Assembly (NCBI RefSeq): GCF_037658235.1
Contig: NZ_JBBJLN010000013.1
Coordinates: 1-20,150 of the forward strand
Source: Yunchengibacter salinarum
GTDB lineage: Bacteria; Pseudomonadota; Alphaproteobacteria; Sphingomonadales; Kordiimonadaceae
Length of the DNA stretch: 20,150 bases
Direction of reading: 5' to 3'
The position numbers were made by a program, and so were the translations under genes. Every line of letters starts with the position of its first letter. Position 1 is the stretch's first letter. The notes beneath the pieces were generated by a model. That model did not search any database. It was not told where the DNA came from and saw only the letters and a list, made by a program, of their open reading frames with translations. Of the stretch, positions 8,944-16,505 are shown piece by piece.

Positions 8944-9349
8944 GGGCTTTTTCCGCTCTGTTCCGGTTGATGGACGGGGTCGGGGACATGAAAGACACCC
9001 CGTTCGGTACTGGATTTCGCCCGGCCGCTCAAGGGGTGATCGCGGGCCGGTCAGGCCGGTGGGACCGGTCGGTGGGAGGCCTCGCAAAATAAGGCAATAG
9101 AAGGGGCGCGGACGTTTTGCGCAACCCGACACACACATCGACTTTATTTGGGCGAGGAGGCGCGCCTCTCGCTCAACCAGAGCCCCCGCTGCTTGAAGCC
9201 TTATGCGGGCGCTGCGCGCCCGCGCCACAGCCGACCCCAGCCGAAGCCCAGCCGCGGCTCCGCCGTCCCACAGCCGCCACTCAGCCACTTCGCAGCCGCA
9301 TTCCCCGATCCGGACGCTCTGCGCCCCGGCCGGTTAGGCATCCGCTCCG
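8944..9349. other. Intergenic region upstream of glmU with GC-rich palindromes
   Basis: No credible gene is seen in these 406 bp. It should hold the glmU-glmS promoter and the end of the AAA+ operon, both on the minus strand. Visible structures are a perfect 12-bp palindrome GAGGCGCGCCTC at 9157-9168 and a 7-bp stem hairpin GCGGGCG/CGCCCGC at 9205-9223. Neither has a T-run, so they are not textbook intrinsic terminators. A weak -35/-10 pair (TTGCGC ... TATTGC, minus strand, about 9090-9122, long spacer) is possible but not convincing. Confidence 0.4.
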
Positions 9350-10873
9350 TTAATGAAGCGTGGCCAGGTCCATGCTTGCTTCCAGAGCCCGGGCGGTTCG
9401 CAATGCCTCTTGGACCATGCGAAGGTCACCCGTCTGGGCATAAATCTGTTGCACATGCTGGATCGTGCTTTCGGGCAAGGGCTCAAGGAATCGCGGGTCC
9501 GCGCCATATTCTTCGGCAAGCGCCCGATCGAGCGAGCGGATCACCTGCGGCATGTGTTCCAACCGAGGCGGTTGCCACTGCACCACGCGACATCGGCTAA
9601 GAAGTGGCGCCGGCAGGGTTTCTGTAGTGTTTGCCAGCAAGACCCAACTCACCGCCGACAAATCACACTGGGTCATCAGGCACTCGTCCATGTGCCGGGC
9701 GGCGCTTTCCTTTTCCAGGAAGGCCATCAGACTGGCAAAGATATTGCCGTTATGGCTGGGACGGGCCTTGTCAACCTCGTCCAGAATCATGAGCGGATTG
9801 GCCACTTTAAGCTCATTGATGGCGTGCACCGGCAAGCAGGGATTGGCGCCGCTGTACCCCGCGGCGGTGCCCTCCATCATGCGGTTATCGCTGTTCCCAC
9901 CAATACTTCTGTACAGGCTCTTTGCCCCGGTAAAGTCGGCCAGCTTGCGGGCGAAGTGGGTCTTGCCCGTGCCCGGCGGGCCCACCAGCAAAAGCGGCGG
10001 CATGCGCAAGGTACTGGCGCCAAACGCCGCCCCCAGGGCCAAGGCTTCATGAATGGCCCGGATGGCCTCCACGGCATAGGGGAATGCCGCGCCCAATGTC
10101 TCCAATACGGCTTGCGGGTCCGGCATGGGCGTGAGCGGCATGGGCTGGCCGAGCCGTTCAAACCCGGCCCGGCGGCGCCGGATCTCCTGACCCCGGCCCG
10201 GTGTGGAGCGGGCGACCCCAAGCGCCGGTGCGACGGTCAGGGTGGGTCCGTCCATCTCCTGTGCACGGTTCGGCACCCGGAGCCTCGGCGTATAATCCTG
10301 CTCTACCTCCGGGATCATGGCGTCCATAGACCGGTCATCGTCCCTAGGCGGGGTCAGCTCCCGCAGGCGGTATAGCTGATCCGGAGCCGGGCTGGGCACC
10401 GGGCCTGTCAGCCAGAGGCGGGCCACCTCATCCGGGTCATGCTCGACCCGGCCCACGTCCCGGTCGAACAGCTCTCCCGCGATCCGCCCGCGCCATGTGC
10501 TGAGCAGGCTGGCCAGCATAAGGCGCGCTTCCGGCACGCCCTCAAAGAAAGCCAGCGCCAGCAGGCTGGCCTCCAGCGACCACACCGCCATGGGGGCCAG
10601 GCGCAGGGCGGCGCCGTAATAGGCCTCCGCCGGTTCCACGGACTTTTCTGCAAGCTGCACGAGATGACGCCCCAGGGGCGTGGTGCCCATCAGGGCACCG
10701 GCGGCGCGCAGGCCGTCACGCAACCGGGGTTCCTGCTCTTTCAGGTCCATGGGGGAGAGGTGGGCGCAAAAGACCACCTCCGGGATATCGAGAAGCCCGC
10801 TTCGGACGGTCGGGTCCATCAGGGGGCCGTAATAGTCGGTCAGATCGGTGGGTGTGGTGAACGGGTCCAGCAT
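9350..10873 (-). CDS. AAA+ ATPase with Lon-like ATPase module, no protease domain
   Basis: The chosen start is the ATG at 10873 (MLDPFTTPTDLTDYYG), with a strong GAGGAG about 9 nt upstream, giving 507 residues. The C-terminal half is an AAA+ module with Walker A LLLVGPPGTGKTHFARKLA, Walker B MILDEVDKARP, sensor-1-like VLLANTTETLPAP and an arginine in LLSRCRVV. The stretch EGTAAGYSGANPCLPVHAI matches the pore-side region of Lon ATPases. The Lon Ser-Lys protease domain is absent. The N-terminal ~220 residues are unrecognised, with helical and proline-rich parts. No signal or membrane segments are seen. It is the last gene of a three-gene minus-strand run. Its role may be ATP-driven remodelling of a partner, possibly the product of a neighbouring gene. 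That is inference. Confidence 0.85.
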   Translation of the reverse strand: MLDPFTTPTDLTDYYGPLMDPTVRSGLLDIPEVVFCAHLSPMDLKEQEPRLRDGLRAAGALMGTTPLGRHLVQLAEKSVEPAEAYYGAALRLAPMAVWSLEASLLALAFFEGVPEARLMLASLLSTWRGRIAGELFDRDVGRVEHDPDEVARLWLTGPVPSPAPDQLYRLRELTPPRDDDRSMDAMIPEVEQDYTPRLRVPNRAQEMDGPTLTVAPALGVARSTPGRGQEIRRRRAGFERLGQPMPLTPMPDPQAVLETLGAAFPYAVEAIRAIHEALALGAAFGASTLRMPPLLLVGPPGTGKTHFARKLADFTGAKSLYRSIGGNSDNRMMEGTAAGYSGANPCLPVHAINELKVANPLMILDEVDKARPSHNGNIFASLMAFLEKESAARHMDECLMTQCDLSAVSWVLLANTTETLPAPLLSRCRVVQWQPPRLEHMPQVIRSLDRALAEEYGADPRFLEPLPESTIQHVQQIYAQTGDLRMVQEALRTARALEASMDLATLH

Positions 10874-11014
10874 GGGGACACTCCTCGCATAGCGGACCAT
10901 CATCGGCCCCCGGCCGCATGCCGGGGTGCGGATACGGGTCACCTGTGCCGCGGCGTAGGCCGATGGCGGTCGGATCAGTTTGTCAGGATGAAAGCGCCGG
11001 ACAGCCGGGCGGGG
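10874..11014. other. 141-bp spacer before the AAA+ gene
   Basis: This gap separates the HTH-like gene from the AAA+ gene. Apart from the ribosome-binding GAGGAG just before the AAA+ start, I see no clear promoter, terminator or small gene. The AAA+ gene may therefore be cotranscribed with the two upstream genes or have its own GC-rich promoter. Confidence 0.3.
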
Positions 11015-11584
11015 TCATGCCGCGGCGTGGGCCGGCATCTCGTGCCAGCTGGTCCGTATGCTCCCCATGCCGCCAAGGCCGCGGGCGGCGGCCTCGGCAT
11101 TGGCGCAGCGCAGAAGCCGGCGCCAGTTGGCGATGAAGCGGGTGTCGTCAATGTCCCAGAGCCAGGCCATCAGTTGTCGGGTGACGCGGGGCGTGCCGCC
11201 ATTCTCTTTGTGCCAGACGGTGTAGCGCGAGACCGAGGTGCCAAGGCAGAGGGCGAAACGGCCGCCCCGGACCATGTCATGGCCGAGCAGGCTCTTGAGC
11301 CGCCGATAGACGGCGAGCGGACGCGGGGCGTGGCCCAGCGGCACCCAGTCCATTCCCGCCTCCCGGAAATAGCGCAGGACAATCGCCTTGCGCGGATCGA
11401 GCGGCCGGTGGCGAACCGCCTTTGTGCGGGATCGGGCCGCGCTCACCAGATGCTGCCATTGGAGCTGGTTGCAGCCGAGCAGATAGGCCATCTCCGCCGC
11501 TTCCAGCGACCGAGCGTCCTTCACTGCCATCACCGCCACGGCATCCACCGGCTGGTCCTCCCTGAAACCGTCATGCCACATCAT
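11015..11584 (-). CDS. Hypothetical protein with possible helix-turn-helix region
   Basis: The start is the ATG at 11584 (MMWHDGFREDQPVD), preceded by GGAGG six bases upstream, giving 189 residues. An upstream in-frame start would overlap the neighbouring gene much more. The segment LGTSVSRYTVWHKENGGTP (about residue 135) looks like the recognition part of a Cro/CI-type helix-turn-helix, and LLGCNQLQWQHLVSAARSRT (about residue 35) may be a second such unit. I do not recognise a family. It overlaps the end of the upstream gene by 14 bp, so the two are coupled. A DNA-binding or adaptor role for the AAA+ partner is plausible but unproven. Confidence 0.6.
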   Translation of the reverse strand: MMWHDGFREDQPVDAVAVMAVKDARSLEAAEMAYLLGCNQLQWQHLVSAARSRTKAVRHRPLDPRKAIVLRYFREAGMDWVPLGHAPRPLAVYRRLKSLLGHDMVRGGRFALCLGTSVSRYTVWHKENGGTPRVTRQLMAWLWDIDDTRFIANWRRLLRCANAEAAARGLGGMGSIRTSWHEMPAHAAA

Positions 11585-12236
11585 GGACCACCTCCGATGC
11601 CGGGGTAAAGACGCGATCCACGCGCGCGGCACAGTCTGCCCGCACATGGCCCAGAGCGGGCAGGGGCGCCGTGCCGCGATGACGGAAAACATAGCCGCGC
11701 AGGGCGGGCTGGCACAGGGTGCGGAAGGGCAGCACGATCACATGATCCACGCCCCGGGCCAGCAAGGCCGTGACCTTGTCCGGCGCGCTGGCGCCCCCCT
11801 CCACGGCCACCAGACCATGTTCGGCGGTCTCGGCCAGCACATCGGGCACGAGACGGGTGCCGCCCCGGCACATTGACACTTCGAGGCCGCCCCGCATTGC
11901 ACCGATGGACAGGGCGATCAGCATGCCATAGAGTTTGAGGTGCCGATGATCGGCGCTTTCATATGGTGCGGCGGCGGTATCGAGAAACGATTGGACCCGG
12001 GTCTCGATATCCGCCGTCGGCCATGGCATCAACAGGTCGTCCAGCCTGATCCGGCCGGCCCCGAGGCCAAGACCGAGGGCCGTAACGGGAACAAGGTGTC
12101 GCGCACTACGCTCGCGGGTCTCGGACAGCACCTGCGCCAGCAGGCGCCCATCCCGCCGCAGCCGCCGCGCCCCGACCATGAAGCCAGGCGGCACACGGCT
12201 GTGCCGAAGCCCGAGGGGAAGAGAAAGTTGGGTCAT
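11571..12236 (-). CDS. Hypothetical protein, first gene of the AAA+ run
   Basis: From the ATG at 12236 (MTQLSLPLGLRHSRVPPG) the protein has 221 residues; AAAGGA lies about 9 nt upstream, supporting this start over the longer open frame. I recognise no family. It is basic at the N-terminus and carries a hydrophobic central segment (LKLYGMLIALSIGAM) that is too short to be a sure membrane helix. Its last codons overlap the start of the HTH-like gene, and it diverges from the XRE gene at 12315. It likely belongs to one functional unit with the two downstream genes. Confidence 0.6.
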   Translation of the reverse strand: MTQLSLPLGLRHSRVPPGFMVGARRLRRDGRLLAQVLSETRERSARHLVPVTALGLGLGAGRIRLDDLLMPWPTADIETRVQSFLDTAAAPYESADHRHLKLYGMLIALSIGAMRGGLEVSMCRGGTRLVPDVLAETAEHGLVAVEGGASAPDKVTALLARGVDHVIVLPFRTLCQPALRGYVFRHRGTAPLPALGHVRADCAARVDRVFTPASEVVHDVA

Positions 12237-12302
12237 AAAGGGTCCTTTCGGGTTGATTATGCACAAAAGCCATGTTTAATAGCCTACATCATCAATTTAA
12301 TA

Positions 12303-12320
12303 TGACTGTCGTTAATGTCA
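12303..12320. promoter_or_regulatory. Possible operator TGAC-N10-GTCA between divergent genes
   Basis: TGAC at 12303-12306 and GTCA at 12317-12320 form a short inverted repeat lying over the XRE start codon. On the minus strand a TTGACA (starting at about 12321) with a TAAATT 16 bp further would be a promoter for the divergent AAA+ operon. The small XRE protein could thus control itself and the operon. The match is short and the evidence circumstantial. Confidence 0.3.
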
Positions 12321-12581
12321 ACAAATAAATATGACATAATAGAATATTTTGACCCACGACTATGTCGTGCGGCCCGTAGCCTGCTGGACTGGTCACAGGG
12401 GGATCTGGCCGCCGCCGCGTCAATCGGTGTCTCAACAGTGGCGGACTATGAACGCGGTAGCCGAAAGCCAATTGCGAATAATTTGAAGGCGCTTATTCGG
12501 GCCCTGGAGGAAGGCGGCGTGGTATTTATTCCCCCGAATGAGGGCGGGGCGGGGGTGCGGTTCAGAGAGCCAGGTTCATAA
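12315..12581 (+). CDS. Small XRE-family HTH regulator
   Basis: This 88-residue protein has one HTH_3 domain: LCRAARSLLDWSQGDLAAAA then SIGVSTVADYERGSRKP (residues about 16-55). The C-terminal tail VVFIPPNEGGAGVRFREP is common in small phage- and island-borne XRE proteins. It lacks a visible Shine-Dalgarno, and a TAATAT (about 12298-12303) lies close to the ATG, so the leader would be short. Its stop codon (12579-12581) is the TAA within the anticodon loop of a tRNA fragment, so the 3' end of the gene lies at an attachment-like junction. It diverges from the AAA+ operon and is a candidate regulator of it. Confidence 0.85.
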   Translation: MSTNKYDIIEYFDPRLCRAARSLLDWSQGDLAAAASIGVSTVADYERGSRKPIANNLKALIRALEEGGVVFIPPNEGGAGVRFREPGS

Positions 12582-12619
12582 CCTGAAGGTCGCAGGTTCA
12601 AATCCTGCTCCCGCAACCA
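12571..12619 (+). tRNA. 3' fragment of initiator tRNA-Met (CAT anticodon), att-site remnant
   Basis: Bases 12571-12585 form an anticodon stem-loop with loop TTCATAA and anticodon CAT. Next comes the variable loop, then a T-arm GCAGG-TTCAAAT-CCTGC, the acceptor strand TCCCGCA, A and a genomic CCA (12617-12619). This is the 3' half of a bacterial tRNA-fMet. The D-arm and a full 5' acceptor strand are missing: only TGCGG is found at 12556-12560, too close to fit. It is therefore not a functional tRNA but resembles the duplicated 3' segment that tyrosine integrases leave at the far end of an integrated island. Confidence 0.75.
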
Positions 12620-12683
12620 ATTTCCCAAAATACATCAAACGCATGGCTGATGGTAAAATGATACCACATCCACTTTGCGCGTT

Positions 12684-12705
12684 TACGTCAACACTACGTC
12701 AACAC
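12684..12705 (+). repeat. Perfect tandem 11-bp repeat TACGTCAACAC x2
   Basis: TACGTCAACAC occurs at 12684-12694 and again at 12695-12705. A heptamer GCATTCG follows three times, at 12721, 12741 and 12751. The cluster of short direct repeats lies 65-140 bp from the tRNA fragment, where integrase arm-type sites are expected. No integrase gene is visible, so this is only suggestive. Confidence 0.45.
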
Positions 12706-12799
12706 CGGACCAGAAAAACGGCATTCGTCCGCACTGGCGTGCATTCGGAGGCATTCGCGGTCATGGTCGCATCGGGTCTAAACGCGCCGTTGGTTCTGT

Positions 12800-12916
12800 C
12801 TTACTGAAATCGGTAAGAATGGACATTCGGAGCAGCTTCAGCTCGCATCTTACCTAGAACGATAAGAATGCTTGAGTTTTGTCCGTGAACGCTCTACCTT
12901 TATCGAAAGCGGTAAG
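12800..12916 (+). promoter_or_regulatory. hipB promoter with three operator repeats
   Basis: Three 18-bp imperfect palindromes share the form YTTAYN8RTAAG: CTTACTGAAATCGGTAAG (12800-12817), CTTACCTAGAACGATAAG (12849-12866) and TTTATCGAAAGCGGTAAG (12899-12916). The layout resembles HipB operators (TATCC-N8-GGATA in E. coli). A promoter TTGAGT (12872-12877), 17-bp spacer, TACCTT (12895-12900) sits between the second and third, so the third covers the -10/start region. This supports repression of the operon by its own antitoxin. Confidence 0.65.
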
Positions 12917-12925
12917 GTATTGCGC

Positions 12926-13222
12926 ATGGCCGATTACAACCCTGAACAAGACAAGTTGCTCAGCGACCTCGGGCGCCGCATCCGTGAGGCGCGTGGCGCA
13001 CAGGGTTTGAGCCTTGACCAGTTGGCGCGCCTGACCGGCATCAGCGCACCCGCGCTGTCCCTCATCGAGACAGCCAAGCGCGATGCGCGGGTCACAACGA
13101 TTGCAAGGATCGCCCGGGCTCTTCGGGTCCCGCTGGCTGTTCTGCTGGATGATCGTGATGCAAATGCAATCGAGGGCAATCCCTCGACAGGACAGGGCTA
13201 CGATCTCGGGGATTATCAATGA
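12926..13222 (+). CDS. hipB: HipB-like XRE antitoxin / repressor
   Basis: From the ATG at 12926 (MADYNPEQDKLLSDLG) the protein has 98 residues. The longer open frame upstream runs through the operators and is unlikely. The HTH domain covers LGRRIREARGAQGLSLDQLA then RLTGISAPALSLIETAKRDA, and the sequence continues IARALRVPLAVLL. The stop overlaps the hipA start (ATGA). HipB proteins bind HipA to neutralise it and repress the operon. The three palindromes just upstream fit this role. Confidence 0.85.
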   Translation: MADYNPEQDKLLSDLGRRIREARGAQGLSLDQLARLTGISAPALSLIETAKRDARVTTIARIARALRVPLAVLLDDRDANAIEGNPSTGQGYDLGDYQ

Positions 13223-14526
13223 ACGCGACGGTTCCGGTCTGGTTCGACGCGCTCCAGGTCGGGCAAATCGAGGTGGCATGTGACGGGGCGCTTTCTCTGT
13301 GCTACGCTGACCGTTGGCTTCAGACGGCGGGCGCATTTCCGCTCTCGGTGACGATGCCGCTCCGTCCAGCGCCCTATCCCTCTGAAGCCATCTCGCCATG
13401 GCTGGCGAACCTTCTGCCGGAGGAGGAGCAGCTGACAGTCCTGGCCCGCTCGCTCGGTCTGGGTCAGGCTGATGCATTGGCGGTGCTCCGGGAAATTGGC
13501 GGGGACACCGCGGGTGCCTTGTCCTTCGGGGAATCCGGCGATCGCAGCCGCTGGTGCTACACGCCATTGACGACGTTCTACGGTGCCGACGATCCGCAGG
13601 AGGCGTTGGAGCGTCATTTTGAGGATCTCGGGCGCAGGCCGTTTCTGGTTGGCGAAGAGGGGGTTCGGCAATCCCTCGCGGGGGGCCAGAAGAAGTCGGC
13701 GCTGGCCGTTCTGGGCCCGAACGGCGCGCCGGTACTGCGCCTGCCGCAGGCGGATGATATGCTGGCCATCCCCCTGAACGGGGCGCCATCCACGCTGATC
13801 GTGAAGCCAGACAACCCCAATCTGCCTGGCATCACCGAAAATGAGGTCTGGTGTCTGCGGATGGCGCAAGCCATCGGTGTTGATGCCGCGCAGGTGACAA
13901 TCCTGCAATCCACGAAGCGCACGGCGATCGGCGTTCTGCGCTATGACCGCAGGCTGGGGCGAAGTGGTCAGTTGCTGCGCGTGCATCAGGAAGATTTTGC
14001 CCAGGCCAATGGCCTGCCGCCGGGGCGGAAATACGAGCGGGGCACGCTGCGCGGTCTTGACCTGAAAACTCTCCTCGAAACCGGTCGCCACGTTAGCGCA
14101 ACCGACGCCCTGGCGCTCCTCGATCAGGTGATCTTCAATATCCTCGTCGCGAATACCGACGCGCATGCGAAGAACTATTCCTTGCTCCTGCCTGTGGGAG
14201 GCGGTCCGAGCCTGGCACCGCTTTACGACGTCTCGACCGTGCTCTCGTGGCCGCATGTGGTTCAGTCCTATGCGCAGAATATCGCTGGAAAGAAGCGCAC
14301 GCCCGACATGATCGCAGGACGGCACTGGGAGGTCATCGCGCGCGAGATCGGCTATCGGCCCACCGATGTGAAGAACCGAGTGCAGCAACTCGTCGATGCG
14401 TTGGTGGGGCACAGGGTAAAGATCACGGCCGAGGTGACGGCTCTGTCGAATGGCAGCGGCGGATCTGTTGCGCAGACCGCGCAAGCTGTCGAGGAAAACG
14501 CACTGCGCATGGCGGGGAGGTTGTAG
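13219..14526 (+). CDS. hipA: HipA-like serine/threonine kinase toxin
   Basis: This 435-residue protein is a full-length HipA-family kinase. It shows the gly-rich, autophosphorylation-type loop RQSLAGGQKKSAL (Ser152), the ATP-binding lysine in STLIVKPDNP (Lys196) and RYDRR. The catalytic loop NILVANTDAHAKNY contains Asp314 and Asn319, and the metal-binding LAPLYDVST contains Asp337. All key residues are present, so it is predicted active. In E. coli, HipA phosphorylates glutamyl-tRNA synthetase and causes growth arrest; other HipA relatives hit other aminoacyl-tRNA synthetases. The N-terminal subdomain (residues about 5-105) is attached, unlike in split HipS/HipT systems. It is translationally coupled to hipB and followed immediately by a third gene. 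Confidence 0.93.
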   Translation: MNATVPVWFDALQVGQIEVACDGALSLCYADRWLQTAGAFPLSVTMPLRPAPYPSEAISPWLANLLPEEEQLTVLARSLGLGQADALAVLREIGGDTAGALSFGESGDRSRWCYTPLTTFYGADDPQEALERHFEDLGRRPFLVGEEGVRQSLAGGQKKSALAVLGPNGAPVLRLPQADDMLAIPLNGAPSTLIVKPDNPNLPGITENEVWCLRMAQAIGVDAAQVTILQSTKRTAIGVLRYDRRLGRSGQLLRVHQEDFAQANGLPPGRKYERGTLRGLDLKTLLETGRHVSATDALALLDQVIFNILVANTDAHAKNYSLLLPVGGGPSLAPLYDVSTVLSWPHVVQSYAQNIAGKKRTPDMIAGRHWEVIAREIGYRPTDVKNRVQQLVDALVGHRVKITAEVTALSNGSGGSVAQTAQAVEENALRMAGRL

Positions 14527-15756
14527 ATGGCGGTCAGGGCGACACACAAATGGGCGTTCAAGCCGGGGATGCGTGCGGGCGCCTACAGTTGGAAATCCTC
14601 GGCCAAGGCAATCGAGCGCCTGAAATCGGCCAGTGCAGAGATCCGCGCTGTCGCGCGGACCGATCCGACAACGGCGGCTGATGGAGTGATCGCGCTCGCC
14701 CAGCGCATATGGCCTGCCTTCGAGCATATCGATACCTCGTCCGGCGCACTCGGCAATGCCGTGAACCGAACGCTCGAGGAATTGCTGCCGATCCTGATTG
14801 ACGCCCCTGCCGATGAGAAGACCCGCGCGAAATGGCTCGAGCAACTGCGCGATGCGATTGCTGATGACGGGGTTGATTATCTGGCACCACTTGCCGATCG
14901 TTTCGGTGAAATCGCTGCTTTCCCCGCGCTGATGAACCTGCATGCCGACCGTGACCTCGATCTGATCCGGTCGGCCTGGTCAGATCACACGCGTTACGTT
15001 CATGTCACGTCAGCCACCCTGACTCTTTCCTGCCTGCTGGAGGCTGGGCGCCATGATGAATTGCAGGCGCTTCTGGCGCTGAAAAAAACGCTGCTCTGGT
15101 TCCACGCAAAGTTCGGGACGGAATCGCTGCTCAGGCAAGGGCGCGAAGAGGAGGCCCTCGCGTTCGCCGAGTCCTTGCTGAAAGACGACCGGCGGCAATG
15201 GGTGCACCACGAGATCGCTCGGTTCTGCGAGCGCATACTTGTCCGTCAGGGACGCGAGGAAGAGGCCTTTCGCCGCTTCGGTCTACCCTCGGCCGCTGGC
15301 AACACCTATCTTGCGATGTGGCGCGATCTCGTGAAGCGCTATCCGGAACTGGACGCACGACGAATCCTCAACGACCTCATTGAGAGCCACGGGTCCATGG
15401 GCAAGTGGTTCGCAGCGGCCAAGACCGCGACATACTTCGACATCGCACTTGATTGCGCCGCGCACCGTGACGCGGCACCCGCAACGCTGATCCGCGCCGC
15501 ACGGGATTTTGCCATCAAGGAGCCAGCCTTTGCCGCGCAGGTTGGCCTGCATGCCATCGCGCATCTGCTGGCCGGGCGCGGGTATGAGCCAAGCCCTTTC
15601 GACATTGATGAGGCCGTCGGTCATGTTATGGAGGCCAGCGCGCGGACCGGGCAAGAGGAGCAGGCGCAACGGGAACTGGAGAGGCTGGCGACCAATGTGT
15701 CTGCGGATCCTCAGATGTTGGCGCGTCTGCAGGCCAGGATCGCGAAAATCAGGTAA
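14527..15756 (+). CDS. DUF6880-like alpha-helical protein, third gene of the hipBA operon
   Basis: This 409-residue protein starts at the base after the hipA stop (TAGATG), so it is almost certainly cotranscribed. The N-terminal region (AFKPGMRAGAYSWKSSAKAI, VIALAQRIWPAFEHIDTSSG, ALGNAVNRTLEELLP) matches my memory of the uncharacterised DUF6880 family. The rest is a run of helix pairs resembling TPR or other alpha-solenoid repeats, for example LLRQGREEEALAFAESLLK and ILVRQGREEEAFRRFGL, which look like two copies of one unit. No enzyme motif, signal peptide or membrane helix is seen. A solenoid could act as an adaptor, a target-binding partner or a further regulator of HipA. It ends 6 bp before the convergent IS1380 fragment stop. 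Confidence 0.75.
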   Translation: MAVRATHKWAFKPGMRAGAYSWKSSAKAIERLKSASAEIRAVARTDPTTAADGVIALAQRIWPAFEHIDTSSGALGNAVNRTLEELLPILIDAPADEKTRAKWLEQLRDAIADDGVDYLAPLADRFGEIAAFPALMNLHADRDLDLIRSAWSDHTRYVHVTSATLTLSCLLEAGRHDELQALLALKKTLLWFHAKFGTESLLRQGREEEALAFAESLLKDDRRQWVHHEIARFCERILVRQGREEEAFRRFGLPSAAGNTYLAMWRDLVKRYPELDARRILNDLIESHGSMGKWFAAAKTATYFDIALDCAAHRDAAPATLIRAARDFAIKEPAFAAQVGLHAIAHLLAGRGYEPSPFDIDEAVGHVMEASARTGQEEQAQRELERLATNVSADPQMLARLQARIAKIR

Positions 15757-15762
15757 GCCCGC

Positions 15763-16505
15763 TTAATTCACCGCGGTGGCGTTCCGGCCCTCTCCGTCGG
15801 TCTCGTTTTGCGTCTGGCTTGCGGAGCGCGGCGACATCACTGCTTCGGCGCGTCTTGGTGGTGGGCCGCGAGTCTGGGTGGGGTAGTTTTGCGCGCCATG
15901 CGAGTCCCGGGGGCCGTGCAGCGGCGATGCCTGTCGGCCCGGCTTCCGGGGAGCGGCGCTTTCGGGAGGGCGGCGCGTCCACGGCGCGGCCGGGGCCCAG
16001 GCCCAAGTCTGAATGTGGCGCCACAGGCGTGTCCAGAGGTCCGCGTGGCGGGCCTCGATGGCCAGTGTCAGGCGCCGCCCGCCCAGCAGCAGCCGGCCGG
16101 CGGCGGTCAGCACCGTCCGCCGTGTGCGCTTGAGGCTCCACCCGGAACCGGTGACCGCCTCCAGGGCGGTGCGGGCCACATGCACGATCTCGTAGGCCAG
16201 AAGGGCCAGCAGCAGCTTGGCCTCGTTGCGGGCGAAGGGATCGGTATACTCCGGGATGGGCGTCAGGGGCCGGCCGGCGTAGCGTCTCTTGGTCCGGGTG
16301 GTGGAGGACAGCGCCGGTGCCAGCACGTCCATCAGCTCGCCCATATGGCTCTCCGCCGTGCCGCGCTGGCGGTAGCGATCGAGGACGGCCTCGGCGTCCA
16401 TCTCCTCGCGCCCGATGCTGGTGACCAGGAAGAAGTGATGGAGCAGGAGCTCATCGGGCCGTTCCTGGACCACCAGGATCACCCGCCGTTCCCGGGACCA
16501 GGGGC
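15763..16505 (-). pseudogene. IS1380-family transposase, C-terminal fragment
   Basis: The minus-strand frame reads SRERRVILVVQERPDELLLH then HFFLVTSIG, and later DRYRQRGTAESHMGELMDV then LAPALSST. This is the C-terminal half of IS1380-family transposases, with the last catalytic glutamate in GTAESHMGEL. About 240 of the usual 440-500 residues remain. The N-terminal half with the two catalytic aspartates is missing, and the similarity ends near 16505, where the RTX coding sequence of the opposite strand begins. The last ~60 residues are low-complexity and may no longer be native. The fragment is not functional. Confidence 0.8.

Noticed and set aside
9157..9223. GC-rich palindromes as an intrinsic terminator of the AAA+ gene
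   Set aside because: Stems are real but there is no T-run on either strand, so I list them only as structure.
9148..9600. Plus-strand frame across the glmU upstream region
   Set aside because: Low-complexity Pro/Arg/Ala composition and overlap with the AAA+ gene end; no RBS.
12541..12619. A complete functional tRNA-Met gene
   Set aside because: The D-arm and full 5' acceptor strand are missing; only the 3' half folds properly.
12684..12760. A CRISPR array
   Set aside because: The direct repeats are only 7-11 bp and are contiguous or irregular, without spacers.
13216..14943. A 575-codon minus-strand frame opposite hipA
   Set aside because: hipA has all kinase motifs on the plus strand; the antisense frame shows no recognisable domain.
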